Positions 14,604-23,596 of a stretch of DNA of 25,668 nt are shown piece after piece (within the stretch, counting starts at the first letter, position 1; each line of letters begins with the position of its first letter). Source of the DNA: Deltaproteobacteria bacterium (GTDB taxonomy: Bacteria > Desulfobacterota_B > Binatia > UBA9968). Both the position numbers and the translations under genes were made by a program. The notes beneath the pieces were generated by a model, which saw only the letters and a program-made list of their open reading frames with translations, was not told the DNA's origin and ran no database searches. Location: assembly GCA_016193385.1 (NCBI GenBank), contig JACPSF010000126.1, positions 1 to 25,668 of the forward strand, written 5' to 3'.

Positions 14604-17283
14604 CGTCTAGGGCCAGCCTTTGATAGAGGGTGCGACGGATCTGATCCACCCGATCCTTGTCCCGGACTTTTCCGCCCTGTTCGTCGGCAACGTAAAAGAC
14701 GTCGGCCACCTGGTCCACGTTGGTCGAAATCTTCGCGAGATAGATGGAGAGGCCGAGCTGATGGAGCCCGTACGTAATCGTGAACAGCACGCCGACACGG
14801 TCCTGGGTGTACACCTCCACGACGGTGAAGTCGTCGGAAGCCTCGTTGTCGATCTGAATCAGCGTGGCAACCTTGGGAGCCGGCTTGCGGAAAAGCGAGG
14901 GGCGGCCCGACTCCTCGACCAGGCGCGCCACGTCGATGGTATCACCGAGGACCCCTTCCAGAGTGGCTTCAACCCTAGCCCATTTCCCCCCATCCATCGC
15001 CGCCTCCGGCCTGCCGGCGTGGGAGATGTGAAAAACGTCCAGGATGACCCCGTCCCTACGGGTGGTGATGCGCGCGCTCAGGATATCCAGCCGGTGGGCG
15101 GCAAAGACCCCGGTAATCCGGGCAAAGAGGCCGGGGCGGTCCCTGGCGCAGATCACGATCTCGCTGAATTCCCTCTCGGGAAAGTGGCGCAGCGTGCTCA
15201 GGTAGACTTGATCGGTGAACTTCTCCATGAGCTCAAAATGACCCGGCATCTCGTCCTCGGGCGTGGCCAGAAAATACCGCTCCGGCATGAGCTGGAAAAA
15301 GGCCCGCACGCGCTCCCCCGCGTACCGGCGTCCGAGGCGCCGACGCAGGCGAGCCTGAATCCGGCGCACCCTCGAGCGGCGATCCGGTCTCGTCAGCTCG
15401 CCTTTCTCCAGGCTCTCCAGGACCTCCAGCGTCTTCAGGTAAAGCTCTTCCAGCAGCGATGCCTTCCAGTTGTTCCATACCTCGGGACCGACGGCCCGGA
15501 TATCGGCATAGGTGAGCAGGTAAAGCATCTTGAGATTGCCGATGTTGCTCATGGTACGCGCGAAATCGGTATAAGTCTTCTCGTCTTCCAAGTCCCGGCG
15601 GAAGGCCGTCTGGGCGAAAAGCAGGTGGTAGCGCACGAGAGAGACGAGTTGGGCGGCATCGTCAGCATTGAGCCGCATTCGATGCGCGATCTGCCGCGCC
15701 ATGCGAGCGCCGCGCTCAGAATGACCTCCCCCGTAACCTTTCCCGATATCATGGAAGAGAAGCCCCAGATAGAGAATGTCGATTTTTTCCGCCTCGCGGG
15801 CGAGCTGGGTGAGCAAAGGCAGCGACTCCCTGAACTCTCCGGTCCTCAGCCGCTCTAACTCCATGACCAGTCTGAGAGAGTGCTGGTCGACGGTGTAGAT
15901 ATGGTACAGATCGTGAAGCACCATGCAGAGGAGGCGGCCGAATTCCGGGATCAGAGCCCCCAGAACGCCGCAACGGTGCATCTCTGAAAGCGTCTCGTAA
16001 ACGCGCTCTCTCCACTTGAGAATCTGAAGAAAGAGCGCGCCAACCGCAGGAGAACGGCGGAAGCGGTCGTCGATGAGCCCGACATGGTCGCGAATGAGCT
16101 CGCGCGTCTCATGGCTCAGCTCGACCCGATGCTTCTGGGCATCGGCGAAAAGCCTGATGAGATTTTCGGGCTCCGCTTTCAGGATCTCGGGCCTGGAGAC
16201 CCAGAGCGCTCCCCGGAAGACTTGGACTCCCTCGCGGATTTCCTTTCCCGTAGCCCGGCTCTTCGACGGCACAGGAAGAGACCCATCCACCGCTCGATGG
16301 ATGATCAACGAGGCGATCCGACTCACCTGGGAGGCGCGCAGGTAGTAGCACCGCATGAAGGCCTCCACCCCCTTGAGAGCCCCCTCGTCTTTAAAACCGA
16401 GCACCCGCGCAACCTTCTCCTGCTGCTCGAAGGTGAGCTGATCCTGGTGCTTGCCCAGGGAAAAGTGGAGTTCGTTTCTGACGCGCCAGAGGAAATCCCG
16501 CGCCTCCTCAAGTTCGGCGAGGTCGCGCGGCTGGAGGATGCCGCAACGCACCAGGTCGTCAAAGTCCTTGACGGGATGCTCGACCTTGGCGATCCACAGC
16601 GCGCTTTGGATGTCCCTCAGTCCCCCTTCGCCCTCCTTGATGTCGGGCTCCACAAGATAGACCGAGCCGCCGTAGCGCTCGTGCCGAAGGCGATTTTCCG
16701 CCAATTTCTCCCGAATGAAGCGCTCCCGGCCCCGCTTGAGCAGGTTCTCTTCGACCGCCTGCTCAAGGTCGGTATAGAGGTCGAGATCCCCACAGAGATA
16801 ACGAGCGTCGATCAAAGCGGTTCTGACCTTCATATCCCTGCTAGCGAGTTGGATCGACGCCGCAATACTGCGTGTGGCGTGACCCACCACAAGCCCCGCG
16901 TCCCAAAGTGTGTACAGGACCTTTTCCGTCACCGACTCCACATACGGCGTCGGCTTCCAGGTATGAAGGAACAGCAGATCAATGTCCGAGTAAGGATTAA
17001 GCTCGCCGCGGCCATATCCTCCCTGAGCGATGAGCGCGCAGCGGGCGTTCAGGCTGGGGTAGCGGCCGATGAAATCGCGGCTCGCCACCTCAAACAGATG
17101 ACGGATCAGATAATCCATCATCGTCGAATAGGCGGAGACTATCTCCGCCCCTCCGGTACCGGCGCGGTGCCGCTCATAGAGTAGCGCTCGGCCCCTTTGA
17201 ACGTAGGCGCGCGCCCCTCGGGCAAGATCGGCCTCGGAGCCGATCTCATCCATGAGAAAACGGGAAAGCGCCGCCGCGTCCAT
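14575..17283 (-). CDS. glnD: Bifunctional uridylyltransferase/uridylyl-removing enzyme (PII regulator)
   Basis: GlnD senses glutamine and adds or removes UMP from PII proteins to control nitrogen assimilation. The product (902 residues, normal length) has a nucleotidyltransferase domain with GGYGRGELNPYSDID, where the two aspartates bind metal. A long helical linker follows, then an HD hydrolase domain (LFHDIGKGYGGGHSERG near residue 510) and two C-terminal ACT domains (ICARDRPGLFARITGVF and VYTQDRVGVLFTITYGL). A GTG at 17289 is also possible; I prefer ATG 17283, with AGGTGA just upstream. It starts 11 bases after the amidase stop and overlaps xerD. No amtB, glnK or glnA lies in the window. 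Confidence 0.95.
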   Translation of the reverse strand: MDAAALSRFLMDEIGSEADLARGARAYVQRGRALLYERHRAGTGGAEIVSAYSTMMDYLIRHLFEVASRDFIGRYPSLNARCALIAQGGYGRGELNPYSDIDLLFLHTWKPTPYVESVTEKVLYTLWDAGLVVGHATRSIAASIQLASRDMKVRTALIDARYLCGDLDLYTDLEQAVEENLLKRGRERFIREKLAENRLRHERYGGSVYLVEPDIKEGEGGLRDIQSALWIAKVEHPVKDFDDLVRCGILQPRDLAELEEARDFLWRVRNELHFSLGKHQDQLTFEQQEKVARVLGFKDEGALKGVEAFMRCYYLRASQVSRIASLIIHRAVDGSLPVPSKSRATGKEIREGVQVFRGALWVSRPEILKAEPENLIRLFADAQKHRVELSHETRELIRDHVGLIDDRFRRSPAVGALFLQILKWRERVYETLSEMHRCGVLGALIPEFGRLLCMVLHDLYHIYTVDQHSLRLVMELERLRTGEFRESLPLLTQLAREAEKIDILYLGLLFHDIGKGYGGGHSERGARMARQIAHRMRLNADDAAQLVSLVRYHLLFAQTAFRRDLEDEKTYTDFARTMSNIGNLKMLYLLTYADIRAVGPEVWNNWKASLLEELYLKTLEVLESLEKGELTRPDRRSRVRRIQARLRRRLGRRYAGERVRAFFQLMPERYFLATPEDEMPGHFELMEKFTDQVYLSTLRHFPEREFSEIVICARDRPGLFARITGVFAAHRLDILSARITTRRDGVILDVFHISHAGRPEAAMDGGKWARVEATLEGVLGDTIDVARLVEESGRPSLFRKPAPKVATLIQIDNEASDDFTVVEVYTQDRVGVLFTITYGLHQLGLSIYLAKISTNVDQVADVFYVADEQGGKVRDKDRVDQIRRTLYQRLALDDEGTAQQSH

Positions 17284-17294
17284 CTTCACCTCAC

Positions 17295-18527
17295 CTACAA
17301 GTTTTTGACCACGAGCAGGCTCTCGTGATACTGCTTGATCCCGTTGTAGAGCCCTTCCACGATCGCATCCTGGTAGGCCCTTTGGGTCAAGGTCCGCGCT
17401 TCCGCCTTGTTCGTGATGAAAAAGAGTTCCGAGAGGACGCTGGGCATCCGCGCCCCGACCAGAACGTAGAAAAGAGCCTTTTTAACACCGAGATTCTTGA
17501 GGTCACCATACCTATGCCCCAGCTGGGAAACAAGGGAGGATTGAAGCCTGTGGGCCAGGGTAATCGAGTCTTCGAGCTTCGAGTTTTGCGTCAGGTCGCT
17601 TAAGATGAACTGGAGGTCGGAGATGTTCCGGCGCGAGGTGCCATTTTCTCGCGCCGCCAGGAGAATCGAGGCCTCGTCGCTCGTGTTATCCAGGTAGTAA
17701 GTTTCTATCCCTTTGGTGCCTGGATTGGGACTGGCGTTGGTATGTAGAGAAACGAAGAGGTCGGCCTCCTCCGCGTTCGCGATCGCGGTCCGATCTTCGA
17801 GAGGGACAAAAGTGTCGTCCTGACGAGTTAGCACCACTTGTACCCCCATCTCCCGCTTGAGCTTATTCGCGAGTTTCTTGGCAATCCTGAGAACGATGTC
17901 CTTCTCGGCCACTCCTCCGATCCCTATGGCTCCCGGATCTTTTCCGCCATGGCCGGGATCCAAAACGATCTTGCGCAAACCCGCGACGGGAATTTGGGGC
18001 GTGGGCGGTGGAGGCAGGCTGCGCGGCTTCTCCAGGGCGGCCAGCTCGGTTCCGTTCCTGCCGGCGTGGATATCTACGACCAGACGATAAGGGTCGGGAA
18101 GCAAAACTGCCCGATGCCTGCTCACGCTCCTAAGATCCAAGACCACGCGCACCACGTTCGGGGCGAACTGTCCGACGCGTACCTGACGTAACAGCCGGTC
18201 CTCCACCAGAATCGGTTGGCTGGAATCCATCCCCAAACGAGTCTGGAGGAGGTCCACATAGATCCTCGGGGGGAGTTGATGGCCGGGCTCCTCCTTGAGG
18301 AAATGGATCTCATAGGGAACCTCTGTCGAGAGTTCCATGGTCACCCTGGTATAGCTTTGGGAAGACGTGTGGCGGATGCGGGTCAAGAGACGTCCCCCAC
18401 GCCCGCCATCCGGTGGCGCGGCGGGCTTTGTCTTCGCCGGTTCTGCCCCGTTTCCGGGCATGGCGAGAAGCATCCAGACAAGCGCAGAAATCTGGAACAG
18501 CATCTTGGCGCTGGTTGGATCGCGCAT
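17295..18527 (-). CDS. amiC: N-acetylmuramoyl-L-alanine amidase (AmiC-type, AMIN + Amidase_3)
   Basis: This periplasmic peptidoglycan hydrolase cuts the bond between MurNAc and the stem peptide during cell separation. The 410 residues begin with a hydrophobic signal segment (about 9-27). An AMIN domain at about 55-155 should target it to septal wall, and a proline-rich linker leads to the zinc-dependent Amidase_3 domain. Ligands and catalytic residues are visible: His193 (LDPGHGGKDPG), Glu208, His262 (SLHTNAS) and Glu367 (VLSELFFITN). A mid-domain segment rich in Q and S (about 296-335) resembles the autoinhibitory helix region of EnvC/NlpD-regulated AmiC enzymes. It begins five bases after the mutS stop. 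Confidence 0.92.
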   Translation of the reverse strand: MRDPTSAKMLFQISALVWMLLAMPGNGAEPAKTKPAAPPDGGRGGRLLTRIRHTSSQSYTRVTMELSTEVPYEIHFLKEEPGHQLPPRIYVDLLQTRLGMDSSQPILVEDRLLRQVRVGQFAPNVVRVVLDLRSVSRHRAVLLPDPYRLVVDIHAGRNGTELAALEKPRSLPPPPTPQIPVAGLRKIVLDPGHGGKDPGAIGIGGVAEKDIVLRIAKKLANKLKREMGVQVVLTRQDDTFVPLEDRTAIANAEEADLFVSLHTNASPNPGTKGIETYYLDNTSDEASILLAARENGTSRRNISDLQFILSDLTQNSKLEDSITLAHRLQSSLVSQLGHRYGDLKNLGVKKALFYVLVGARMPSVLSELFFITNKAEARTLTQRAYQDAIVEGLYNGIKQYHESLLVVKNL

Positions 18528-18532
18528 GGAAA

Positions 18533-21133
18533 CTAACGAGCCTCCTTCTTTGCCTCTTCCGTCAGCCTGTAGAGGAGATTCAAAGCCTCAATCGGGTTGA
18601 GAGTCGTCGCGTCAATGGTTCTGAGCTCCTCGCGCAGCTTCTGATCCTCAGCGCGGAACAGCGCCATCTGCGCCGGACCCTCTCCCGGCCCGCCACGAGC
18701 CAGGCGCGGCCGGCCTCTTTCGTCAAGCTCTCCTCCCTCGAGGTTTTTAAGAATCTCTTTCGCCCTTTGCACCACCGGGGCCGGCAGGCCGGCCAAGCGC
18801 GCGACGTGAATGCCGTAACTTCGACTTGAGGCCCCTTCCGAGAGGCTGCGTAGAAATATCACCTCCCCCTCCCATTCCTTGACGGAGAAGTGGAAGTTTC
18901 GCACCCGCTCTTTCGTCAGGGCCAAATCGGTCATCTCATGGTAATGAGTGGCAAACAGCGTGCGGGGCCGGTATGGCCCGTCGTGCAGGAACTCGCCGAC
19001 CGACCAGGCGATCGAGATCCCATCAAAAGTACTGGTGCCGCGTCCGACCTCATCAAGAAGGATCAGGCTTCTGGGGGTGGCGTGGCGCAAAATCTGGGCC
19101 GTCTCCTTCATCTCCACCATGAAGGTGGATTCGCCGCGGGCAAGAGAATCGGTGGCGCCGATGCGGGTAAAGATGCGATCCACCAAACCGATTTGTGCTT
19201 CGGCTGCGGGCACGAAACCTCCCATTTGCGCGAGGATGACGATCAAGGCGACCTGGCGCATGTAGGTTGACTTTCCGGCCATGTTCGGGCCGGTCAGGAT
19301 CAGGATCTGCTGCGACTCGGGATCCAGATGGCAATCGTTCGGGACAAAGGCTCCTCGCCCCAAAGCCCGCTCCACCACGGGGTGACGCCCGCCCTGAATC
19401 GTGATGGTAAGGCTGGATTCGACCCTGGGGCGGGCAAAGTGACAGGAGCTTGCCGCTTCTGCGAGGGAGACGAGAACATCCAGCGTGGCCAGGGCGTGGC
19501 CCGTCTGCCTGATCGTTCCGTAATGAGCCGCCACCTTCTCCCGCACCTCGGCGAAGAGCGCCATTTCGAGCTTCAGGATCTCTTCCTCGGAAGTCAAAAC
19601 CTTCGCTTCGTACTCCTTCAGCTCCGGGGTGATGAAGCGCTCTGCGTTGACCAGAGTTTGCTTGCGGAGGTAATCCACCGGGACGAGCTTCAAGTTGGCT
19701 TTCGTCACCTCGATGTAATAGCCGAATACTTTATTGTATCGCACCTTGAGTGACTGGATGCCGGTCCGCTTGCGTTCGCTGCCTTCGAACCTGGCAATCC
19801 AGGACTTAGCATCCCTCTGCACGCTTCGTATCTCGTCAAGCTCTGCGTGGAATCCCGATCGGATGATCCCTCGCTCTTTGAGGGTTGGCGGTGGGTCGTC
19901 CACGATGGCCCGCTCGACCAGCTCCACAACCTCGGGAAGATCCACCAACTCTTTTCTGAGTGAGGCGAAAATCTCCGCGCCCCGATCCTGAAGCCGCTCC
20001 CGAATGGGTCCCAGGCAGCGCAGGCTGGTTTTCAGGGCCACAAGATCCGCAGGACGGGCGCTCCCGGCCACCACCCTTCCACCCAAGCGCTCAAGGTCTT
20101 GAACACCCTTGAGCAGCGCGCGCAACTCCTGACGATCCTGGTAGCTCTCCACCAGCTCTTCCACCCCGTCTTGGCGCTCGCGGATCGCCCTCTCGTCCAG
20201 GAGCGGATAGAGGAGCCATTGGCGCAGCCGCCGGGCCCCCATGGGAGTCAGCGTAAAATCCAAGACACCCAATAGTGAGCCTTTGGCATCCCCCTGGAGA
20301 TCACGCAAGAGCTCAAGATTCCGGCGCGTCGTCTCGTCGAGCCTCAGGTACTGAGATGAGGAGTAAGGTTGGAGATCCCGCAAAAGTCCCCGGACCTCCG
20401 GCAAATTCTCCTCCAGAACCCCGATAATCGCCGCGGCAGCACGAACGCCGTGTTCCCACTCTTCGTCGCGCTCCCCGGACCAGAGCCGAAGCGATGTCAG
20501 CCGCTCGGTAGCGGACGATCCGAAGAAATGGGCAGGCACAAGGGTCAGATGCACTTTGGGGAATTCCCTGCGTAGCTCATCCGAAAGCGGCCCCTGTTCC
20601 TCGGCAACGACGATTTCCCGGGGGCGGATGCGTCCCAGCTCATCGATCAGAGCGGCCTGGTCCGCGCAGGAGGTAAACCGAAACTCACCGGTGGTGACAT
20701 CGGTAACCGCCAGGCCGTAATCCCTCTCGCCCTTGGATACGGCGGCAAGGAAGCTGTTGTCACGGGCATCCAGCCCTTCCCCGTCGGTCATCGTTCCCGG
20801 CGAGATGACCCGGACCACCGCTCTTTGTACCACCCCTTTGGCGGTCTTGGGATCCTCCACCTGCTCGCAGACCGCCACCTTATAGCCCGCCTCCAGAAGC
20901 TTTCCGATATATGGTCCGGCCGCATGGTAGGGAACACCGCACAACGGAACCGGCGACTCTTCATGGCGATTGCGGGAGGTCAGGGCGATATCGAGCAGCC
21001 TGGAGGCCTTTTCGGCATCTTCAAAAAACATTTCGTAGAAATCCCCGAGACGGAAGAAGAGGATGGCATCCCGGTACCTCTCCTTGATCTGGAGATACTG
21101 GCGGATCATCGGGGTAATCTTGATCTCTTCCAT
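18533..21133 (-). CDS. mutS: DNA mismatch repair protein MutS
   Basis: The 866-residue protein is full length. The mismatch-reading motif GDFYEMFFEDA is near residues 30-40 (Phe32 and Glu34). Connector, lever and clamp domains follow, then the ATPase with Walker A GPNMAGKST (615-623), the LARGESTFMVEM loop, Walker B LILLDEVGRGTSTFDG (about 690-705) and the ATHYHE histidine block. A C-terminal extension after ALFRAED may serve as the dimer/tetramer part. It recognises mispairs and recruits MutL, which is not in the window. It starts 14 bases after the merR-like stop and the ribosome site is poor, so translation may depend on coupling. Confidence 0.96.
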   Translation of the reverse strand: MEEIKITPMIRQYLQIKERYRDAILFFRLGDFYEMFFEDAEKASRLLDIALTSRNRHEESPVPLCGVPYHAAGPYIGKLLEAGYKVAVCEQVEDPKTAKGVVQRAVVRVISPGTMTDGEGLDARDNSFLAAVSKGERDYGLAVTDVTTGEFRFTSCADQAALIDELGRIRPREIVVAEEQGPLSDELRREFPKVHLTLVPAHFFGSSATERLTSLRLWSGERDEEWEHGVRAAAAIIGVLEENLPEVRGLLRDLQPYSSSQYLRLDETTRRNLELLRDLQGDAKGSLLGVLDFTLTPMGARRLRQWLLYPLLDERAIRERQDGVEELVESYQDRQELRALLKGVQDLERLGGRVVAGSARPADLVALKTSLRCLGPIRERLQDRGAEIFASLRKELVDLPEVVELVERAIVDDPPPTLKERGIIRSGFHAELDEIRSVQRDAKSWIARFEGSERKRTGIQSLKVRYNKVFGYYIEVTKANLKLVPVDYLRKQTLVNAERFITPELKEYEAKVLTSEEEILKLEMALFAEVREKVAAHYGTIRQTGHALATLDVLVSLAEAASSCHFARPRVESSLTITIQGGRHPVVERALGRGAFVPNDCHLDPESQQILILTGPNMAGKSTYMRQVALIVILAQMGGFVPAAEAQIGLVDRIFTRIGATDSLARGESTFMVEMKETAQILRHATPRSLILLDEVGRGTSTFDGISIAWSVGEFLHDGPYRPRTLFATHYHEMTDLALTKERVRNFHFSVKEWEGEVIFLRSLSEGASSRSYGIHVARLAGLPAPVVQRAKEILKNLEGGELDERGRPRLARGGPGEGPAQMALFRAEDQKLREELRTIDATTLNPIEALNLLYRLTEEAKKEAR

Positions 21134-21147
21134 AATAAACGGGCCCG

Positions 21148-21636
21148 CTAGGCGGAGGCGACGCTCTTCCCTTCAACTCTGCGGCTCAGCCGCACTGCGC
21201 GTCGGCCCCTGCGACCGGTGAGCCGGCGCACCTCTCCGTCGAGCTGGCGCACGAGTTGGCCAATCCCCAAAGAAAAAACAAACTGGCGATTCATTACATC
21301 CAGGATTTTATTTTTATCACTGGTGAGGACGAAGAGCTTGTCACCGTCGGTCAAGTATTTGAGCGAGCCGAGAGGCGGCGCCGCCTCCGGGAAATAGCGC
21401 TTGAGATAGTGCAGGCAACGGCGGATCTTTTGCAGGCTAACGCCATGGCCCTGAAGGTCTTTAACAACCTTGAGCTGGACCAAGTCCGAGTAGGAATACA
21501 GCCGTCGGCTCCCCCTGCCCCCGGCCAACCTCACCGACGGGCGGATAAACCCCTGCTCGTCCCAGTACTGGATTTGCCGCAGGCTCACCCCAACGATGCG
21601 GCTAACCGTCTTGCTGTCAAACGCCTCCATCGACAT
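21148..21636 (-). CDS. Small MerR-family transcription regulator
   Basis: The product is 162 residues. Residues about 8-75 are a MerR winged helix-turn-helix (SRIVGVSLRQIQYWDEQGFIRPS, then RLYSYSDLVQLKVVKDLQGHGVSLQKIR). The C-terminal part has no cysteine cluster or obvious metal site and ends in a very basic stretch (RRLTGRRGRRAVRLSRR) that could add DNA contacts. The effector is unknown. ATG 21636 is preferred over 21708 because GGGAGG lies six bases upstream and the conserved domain starts there. It is the first gene of the merR-mutS-amidase-glnD-xerD run, with a good promoter and an inverted repeat before it, so it may control itself and hence the DNA repair and nitrogen genes behind it. 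Confidence 0.88.
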   Translation of the reverse strand: MSMEAFDSKTVSRIVGVSLRQIQYWDEQGFIRPSVRLAGGRGSRRLYSYSDLVQLKVVKDLQGHGVSLQKIRRCLHYLKRYFPEAAPPLGSLKYLTDGDKLFVLTSDKNKILDVMNRQFVFSLGIGQLVRQLDGEVRRLTGRRGRRAVRLSRRVEGKSVASA

Positions 21637-21653
21637 CCGTCGCCTCCCGCCAA

Positions 21654-21673
21654 TGAAAACAAGAATGTTTTCA
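21654..21673. promoter_or_regulatory. Inverted-repeat operator candidate before the MerR gene
   Basis: TGAAAAC and GTTTTCA form perfect 7-base arms with a 6-base centre, placed just downstream of the -10 box so that they would cover the transcription start. Binding there would block transcription, which fits autorepression. Classic MerR activators instead bind within a long spacer between -35 and -10. Confidence 0.5.
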
Positions 21674-21675
21674 CT

Positions 21676-21704
21676 AAGATAAAGGTGGCAAAAAGGAATG
21701 TCAA
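21676..21704 (-). promoter_or_regulatory. Sigma-70 promoter of the merR-mutS operon
   Basis: On the minus strand, a perfect TTGACA (21699-21704), a 17-base spacer and TATCTT (21676-21681, four of six) lie 40-68 bases before ATG 21636. The 17-base spacer is normal, not the 19-20 bases of MerR-activated promoters. Confidence 0.7.
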
Positions 21705-21720
21705 CCAAAAACGAACTGCG

Positions 21721-22197
21721 TCAACAGACGAAGCTTACGCAGGCTGAGCTTGGAAGATGTTCCAGTGTCTGGATTCCTGCTAATCCCGCTGCGCTGGCCA
21801 GCGTCAGAGCCGCGCTCCAGAGAACGATGCCCAGAGTTGTCCAAAATAATAAACGGCCAGGGGGTGCTCCGAGGGTAAGACCTAACGCGACTCCTAGCGG
21901 CGCGCCTGTGAGCAGAGGCGCCAGTAGCCCGAATCCTATCACGCCGTAACGGCGCCATATTCGATAGATAAGCCCATGTTGTCCTTTCTTCTCTTTCTGC
22001 TCGTGACGTTGCGCCAGCCAAGCTCGCACGCGTCGACCGTGTGACACAACTGCGAGCGCGCCCAAAAAGGCTCCGACGGCCGCTGCGATACCGACTGCGA
22101 GAGGGTGGAGTTGTAGCGCCAAGCCTGCGGGAATGGCCGCCCAGAGCGCAAGCGCGCCCAGCCCAAGGATCGTCAGCAACTTTACCACAAGCTCCAT
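21721..22197 (-). CDS. Small integral membrane protein, possibly small multidrug export (Sm_multidrug_ex) family
   Basis: The 158-residue product has four to five hydrophobic segments, with a charged cytoplasmic-type loop in the middle (RAWLAQRHEQKEKKGQHG). A second half reads RYGVIGFGLLAPLLTGAPLGVALGLTLG. The order of helix pair, basic loop, RYG-hydrophobic-PxxG segment and a final helix resembles the Sm_multidrug_ex family of unknown true function. I hold this as a weak fold-level match. ATG 22197 has GGAG about six bases upstream; an overlapping ATG at 22201 is in a different frame. It lies upstream of the merR promoter on the same strand and seems to be a separate unit. Confidence 0.6.
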   Translation of the reverse strand: MELVVKLLTILGLGALALWAAIPAGLALQLHPLAVGIAAAVGAFLGALAVVSHGRRVRAWLAQRHEQKEKKGQHGLIYRIWRRYGVIGFGLLAPLLTGAPLGVALGLTLGAPPGRLLFWTTLGIVLWSAALTLASAAGLAGIQTLEHLPSSACVSFVC

Positions 22198-22445
22198 TCA
22201 TCGCTCCGTTTATCCAGAGGAGGGGTCGGAGGGGGGGCGGCCTTTTATTTATTTAATTTTGCTCCTGACCCGAAATATTTTGCTGGCAAAATCTCGCCAG
22301 TACCGCCTTTCGCGGTTGGCTCGAGGCCGGTCGTGGTGCGGGCACCTCGGCGGGTGCACCGTAATGGCGTAGTGTGGTCCGGCCCCCGGGGAGGCGCTCC
22401 TCGCGTCCTTCTCTACCCGATTGTTCGGCGACACTCGCTCTCAAG
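22198..22445. other. 248-base gap with a perfect 16-bp palindrome
   Basis: No gene is seen. The gap holds ATTTTGC-TG-GCAAAAT at 22277-22292, a possible operator, and several GC-rich short stems (for example GGTGC/GCACC near 22338). It separates the chromosomal-type genes from the cassette-like stretch. I looked here for a further attC site after the methyltransferase gene. Only an isolated GTTCGGC 7-mer (22423-22429) is present, with no AAC partner within 150 bases. Confidence 0.4.
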
Positions 22446-23242
22446 TCAGGGTGCCGTACCTCGAACAGCCCAAGCTCGCGCAACAAGGTCAATGACTCCT
22501 TTCGGCCCGGATGCCAGCCGCCGCTCTAGGCGGTCTCTCAACTGGCTACGCTGCTCTTCACTGATGGACGCGACGTACGAAGGGGCCGGACCGGTCCCGG
22601 CCAAAAAGGGCCGCCAGTAATCCGAGAACGCATCAAAGCGCGTCGGGATCACGACAGCATCCGACCTAACGTCTCGCATTCCTGCATCTCGAAATATCGA
22701 TTCTAGGGCGTCACGTCGGCACATCGGAAACCGGACACCCTCATCCATATCCCGCGCCGTTGGGTCCAGAGCAACCGCCTCGTCCCAGAAAAGCCGGAGG
22801 AACTCCATGCGACCGGCGTAGTCCCACACGTATCCCGCCACTATGCCTCCCGGGCGCGCGCATGCTCGCATCTCTCCAACAGCCTGCCGTGGATCGGGAA
22901 GGAAGTTGAGCACGAGGCCCGACACCACCCGGTCGAACCCCCTTGGATTGCGGGGGAGGTTGCCAGCCCCCGCGACGACACCCTCGGATCCGTGATTCGG
23001 CTCCTCGTGTGTTCGACGAACGGTTCAGACGGATCGCATGCAACGACCAAAGAAGGATCGGCGAGGTTACAGATCGCCGAAGCAAGGGCTCCTGTCCCAC
23101 AGCCAACGTCGAGCCAGGTAAGGCCAGGCTCGGTACCAAGCCAGCGAATGAAGTGCTCGGCCAGCCGGCGACTCCATCGGCCCATGAACTCCTCATAGGC
23201 ATTGCCGGTTATCCACCTGTCATCCAGTGAACTCGCGTTCAT
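22446..23242 (-). pseudogene. Class I SAM-dependent methyltransferase with a single frameshift
   Basis: The first part, from ATG 23242, has the SAM-binding motif LDVGCGTGALASAI and an acidic strand end (VVACDPSEPFVEHTRSRI), then leaves the proper frame near 22970-22978. In the next frame the family continues: VVAGAGNLPRNPRGFDRVVSG, LNFLPDPRQAVGEMRACARPGG and a C-terminal part ending at 22446. Total length is 797 bases, one short of 266 codons, so one missing base would restore a 265-residue enzyme. The substrate is unknown; the family is the UbiE/Methyltransf_11 type. The start follows an attC-like site by 17 bases, with AGGAAG upstream, as expected of a cassette gene. The frameshift may be real decay or a sequencing error. 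Confidence 0.8.
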
Positions 23243-23259
23243 TCTCGCACTTCCTGTCC

Positions 23260-23351
23260 GCCGAACGTATAGCGTTTTATCCCTGATGCCTACGAGGAAG
23301 AAAATTTCGACACTATCCCCGTAGCGGCACTGGGGATAAAACGGGTTGGAC
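23260..23351 (-). other. attC-like site D, 92 bp
   Basis: On the plus strand the site reads GCCGAAC, six bases, CGTTTTATCCC (23273-23283), a 49-base centre, GGGATAAAACG (23333-23343), one base, GTTGGAC. The 11-base arms are perfect complements. GTTGGAC fits GTTRRRY fully and GCCGAAC fits RYYYAAC with one mismatch. The centre can form a second stem (ATCCCC/GGGGAT). Confidence 0.55.
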
Positions 23352-23596
23352 TAAACGCTGAGCGGAATCTACTGCTTGCTATGGGGATTGTAAAGGGCAA
23401 AAGCCACCAGAGAGAGTAAGCCGGTGTGCAGGCCGGGGCTGGACCATGGGGCGGTCATGAGCCGATCAGCTTCTTCAATGTTATGCCGCGAAATTAATAC
23501 ATCGCACGGGTCCGACCGGGCTCTCTAAAACAGCAGGGTATTTGCCACCTTCCCTTTAGGCTCGGTGCGCAGCCAGTGCTCAGTTATGGTTGTGCT
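23352..23596. other. Cassette-sized 245-base segment with no convincing gene
   Basis: The segment lies between two attC-like sites. On the minus strand a frame stays open for 51 codons (about 23369-23521) but has an ATG only at 23458. No family resemblance is recognised. It may be a non-coding cassette or a decayed one. Its left end contains ACTAAAC directly after site D and a GCTGAGCGG-type L-box-like sequence (23357-23365), perhaps the relic of another site. Confidence 0.4.
23369..23458 (-). CDS. Possible 29-residue peptide in the gene-poor cassette
   Basis: The frame starts at ATG 23458 and ends in TAG at 23369-23371. The product has a hydrophobic middle (GLLSLVAFALY) and polar ends. The ribosome site is weak and there is no recognised family. 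It is listed because promoterless short frames are common in integron cassettes. It may well be chance. Confidence 0.2.
   Translation of the reverse strand: MTAPWSSPGLHTGLLSLVAFALYNPHSKQ

Noticed and set aside
22423..22429. GTTCGGC after the methyltransferase as a sixth attC site
   Set aside because: No AAC partner and no palindromic arms within 150 bases.
23478..23589. GTTATGC (23480s) and GTTATGG (23583) as ends of further attC sites
   Set aside because: The pairing with candidate AAC partners is weak and strongly offset, so they are not listed as sites.
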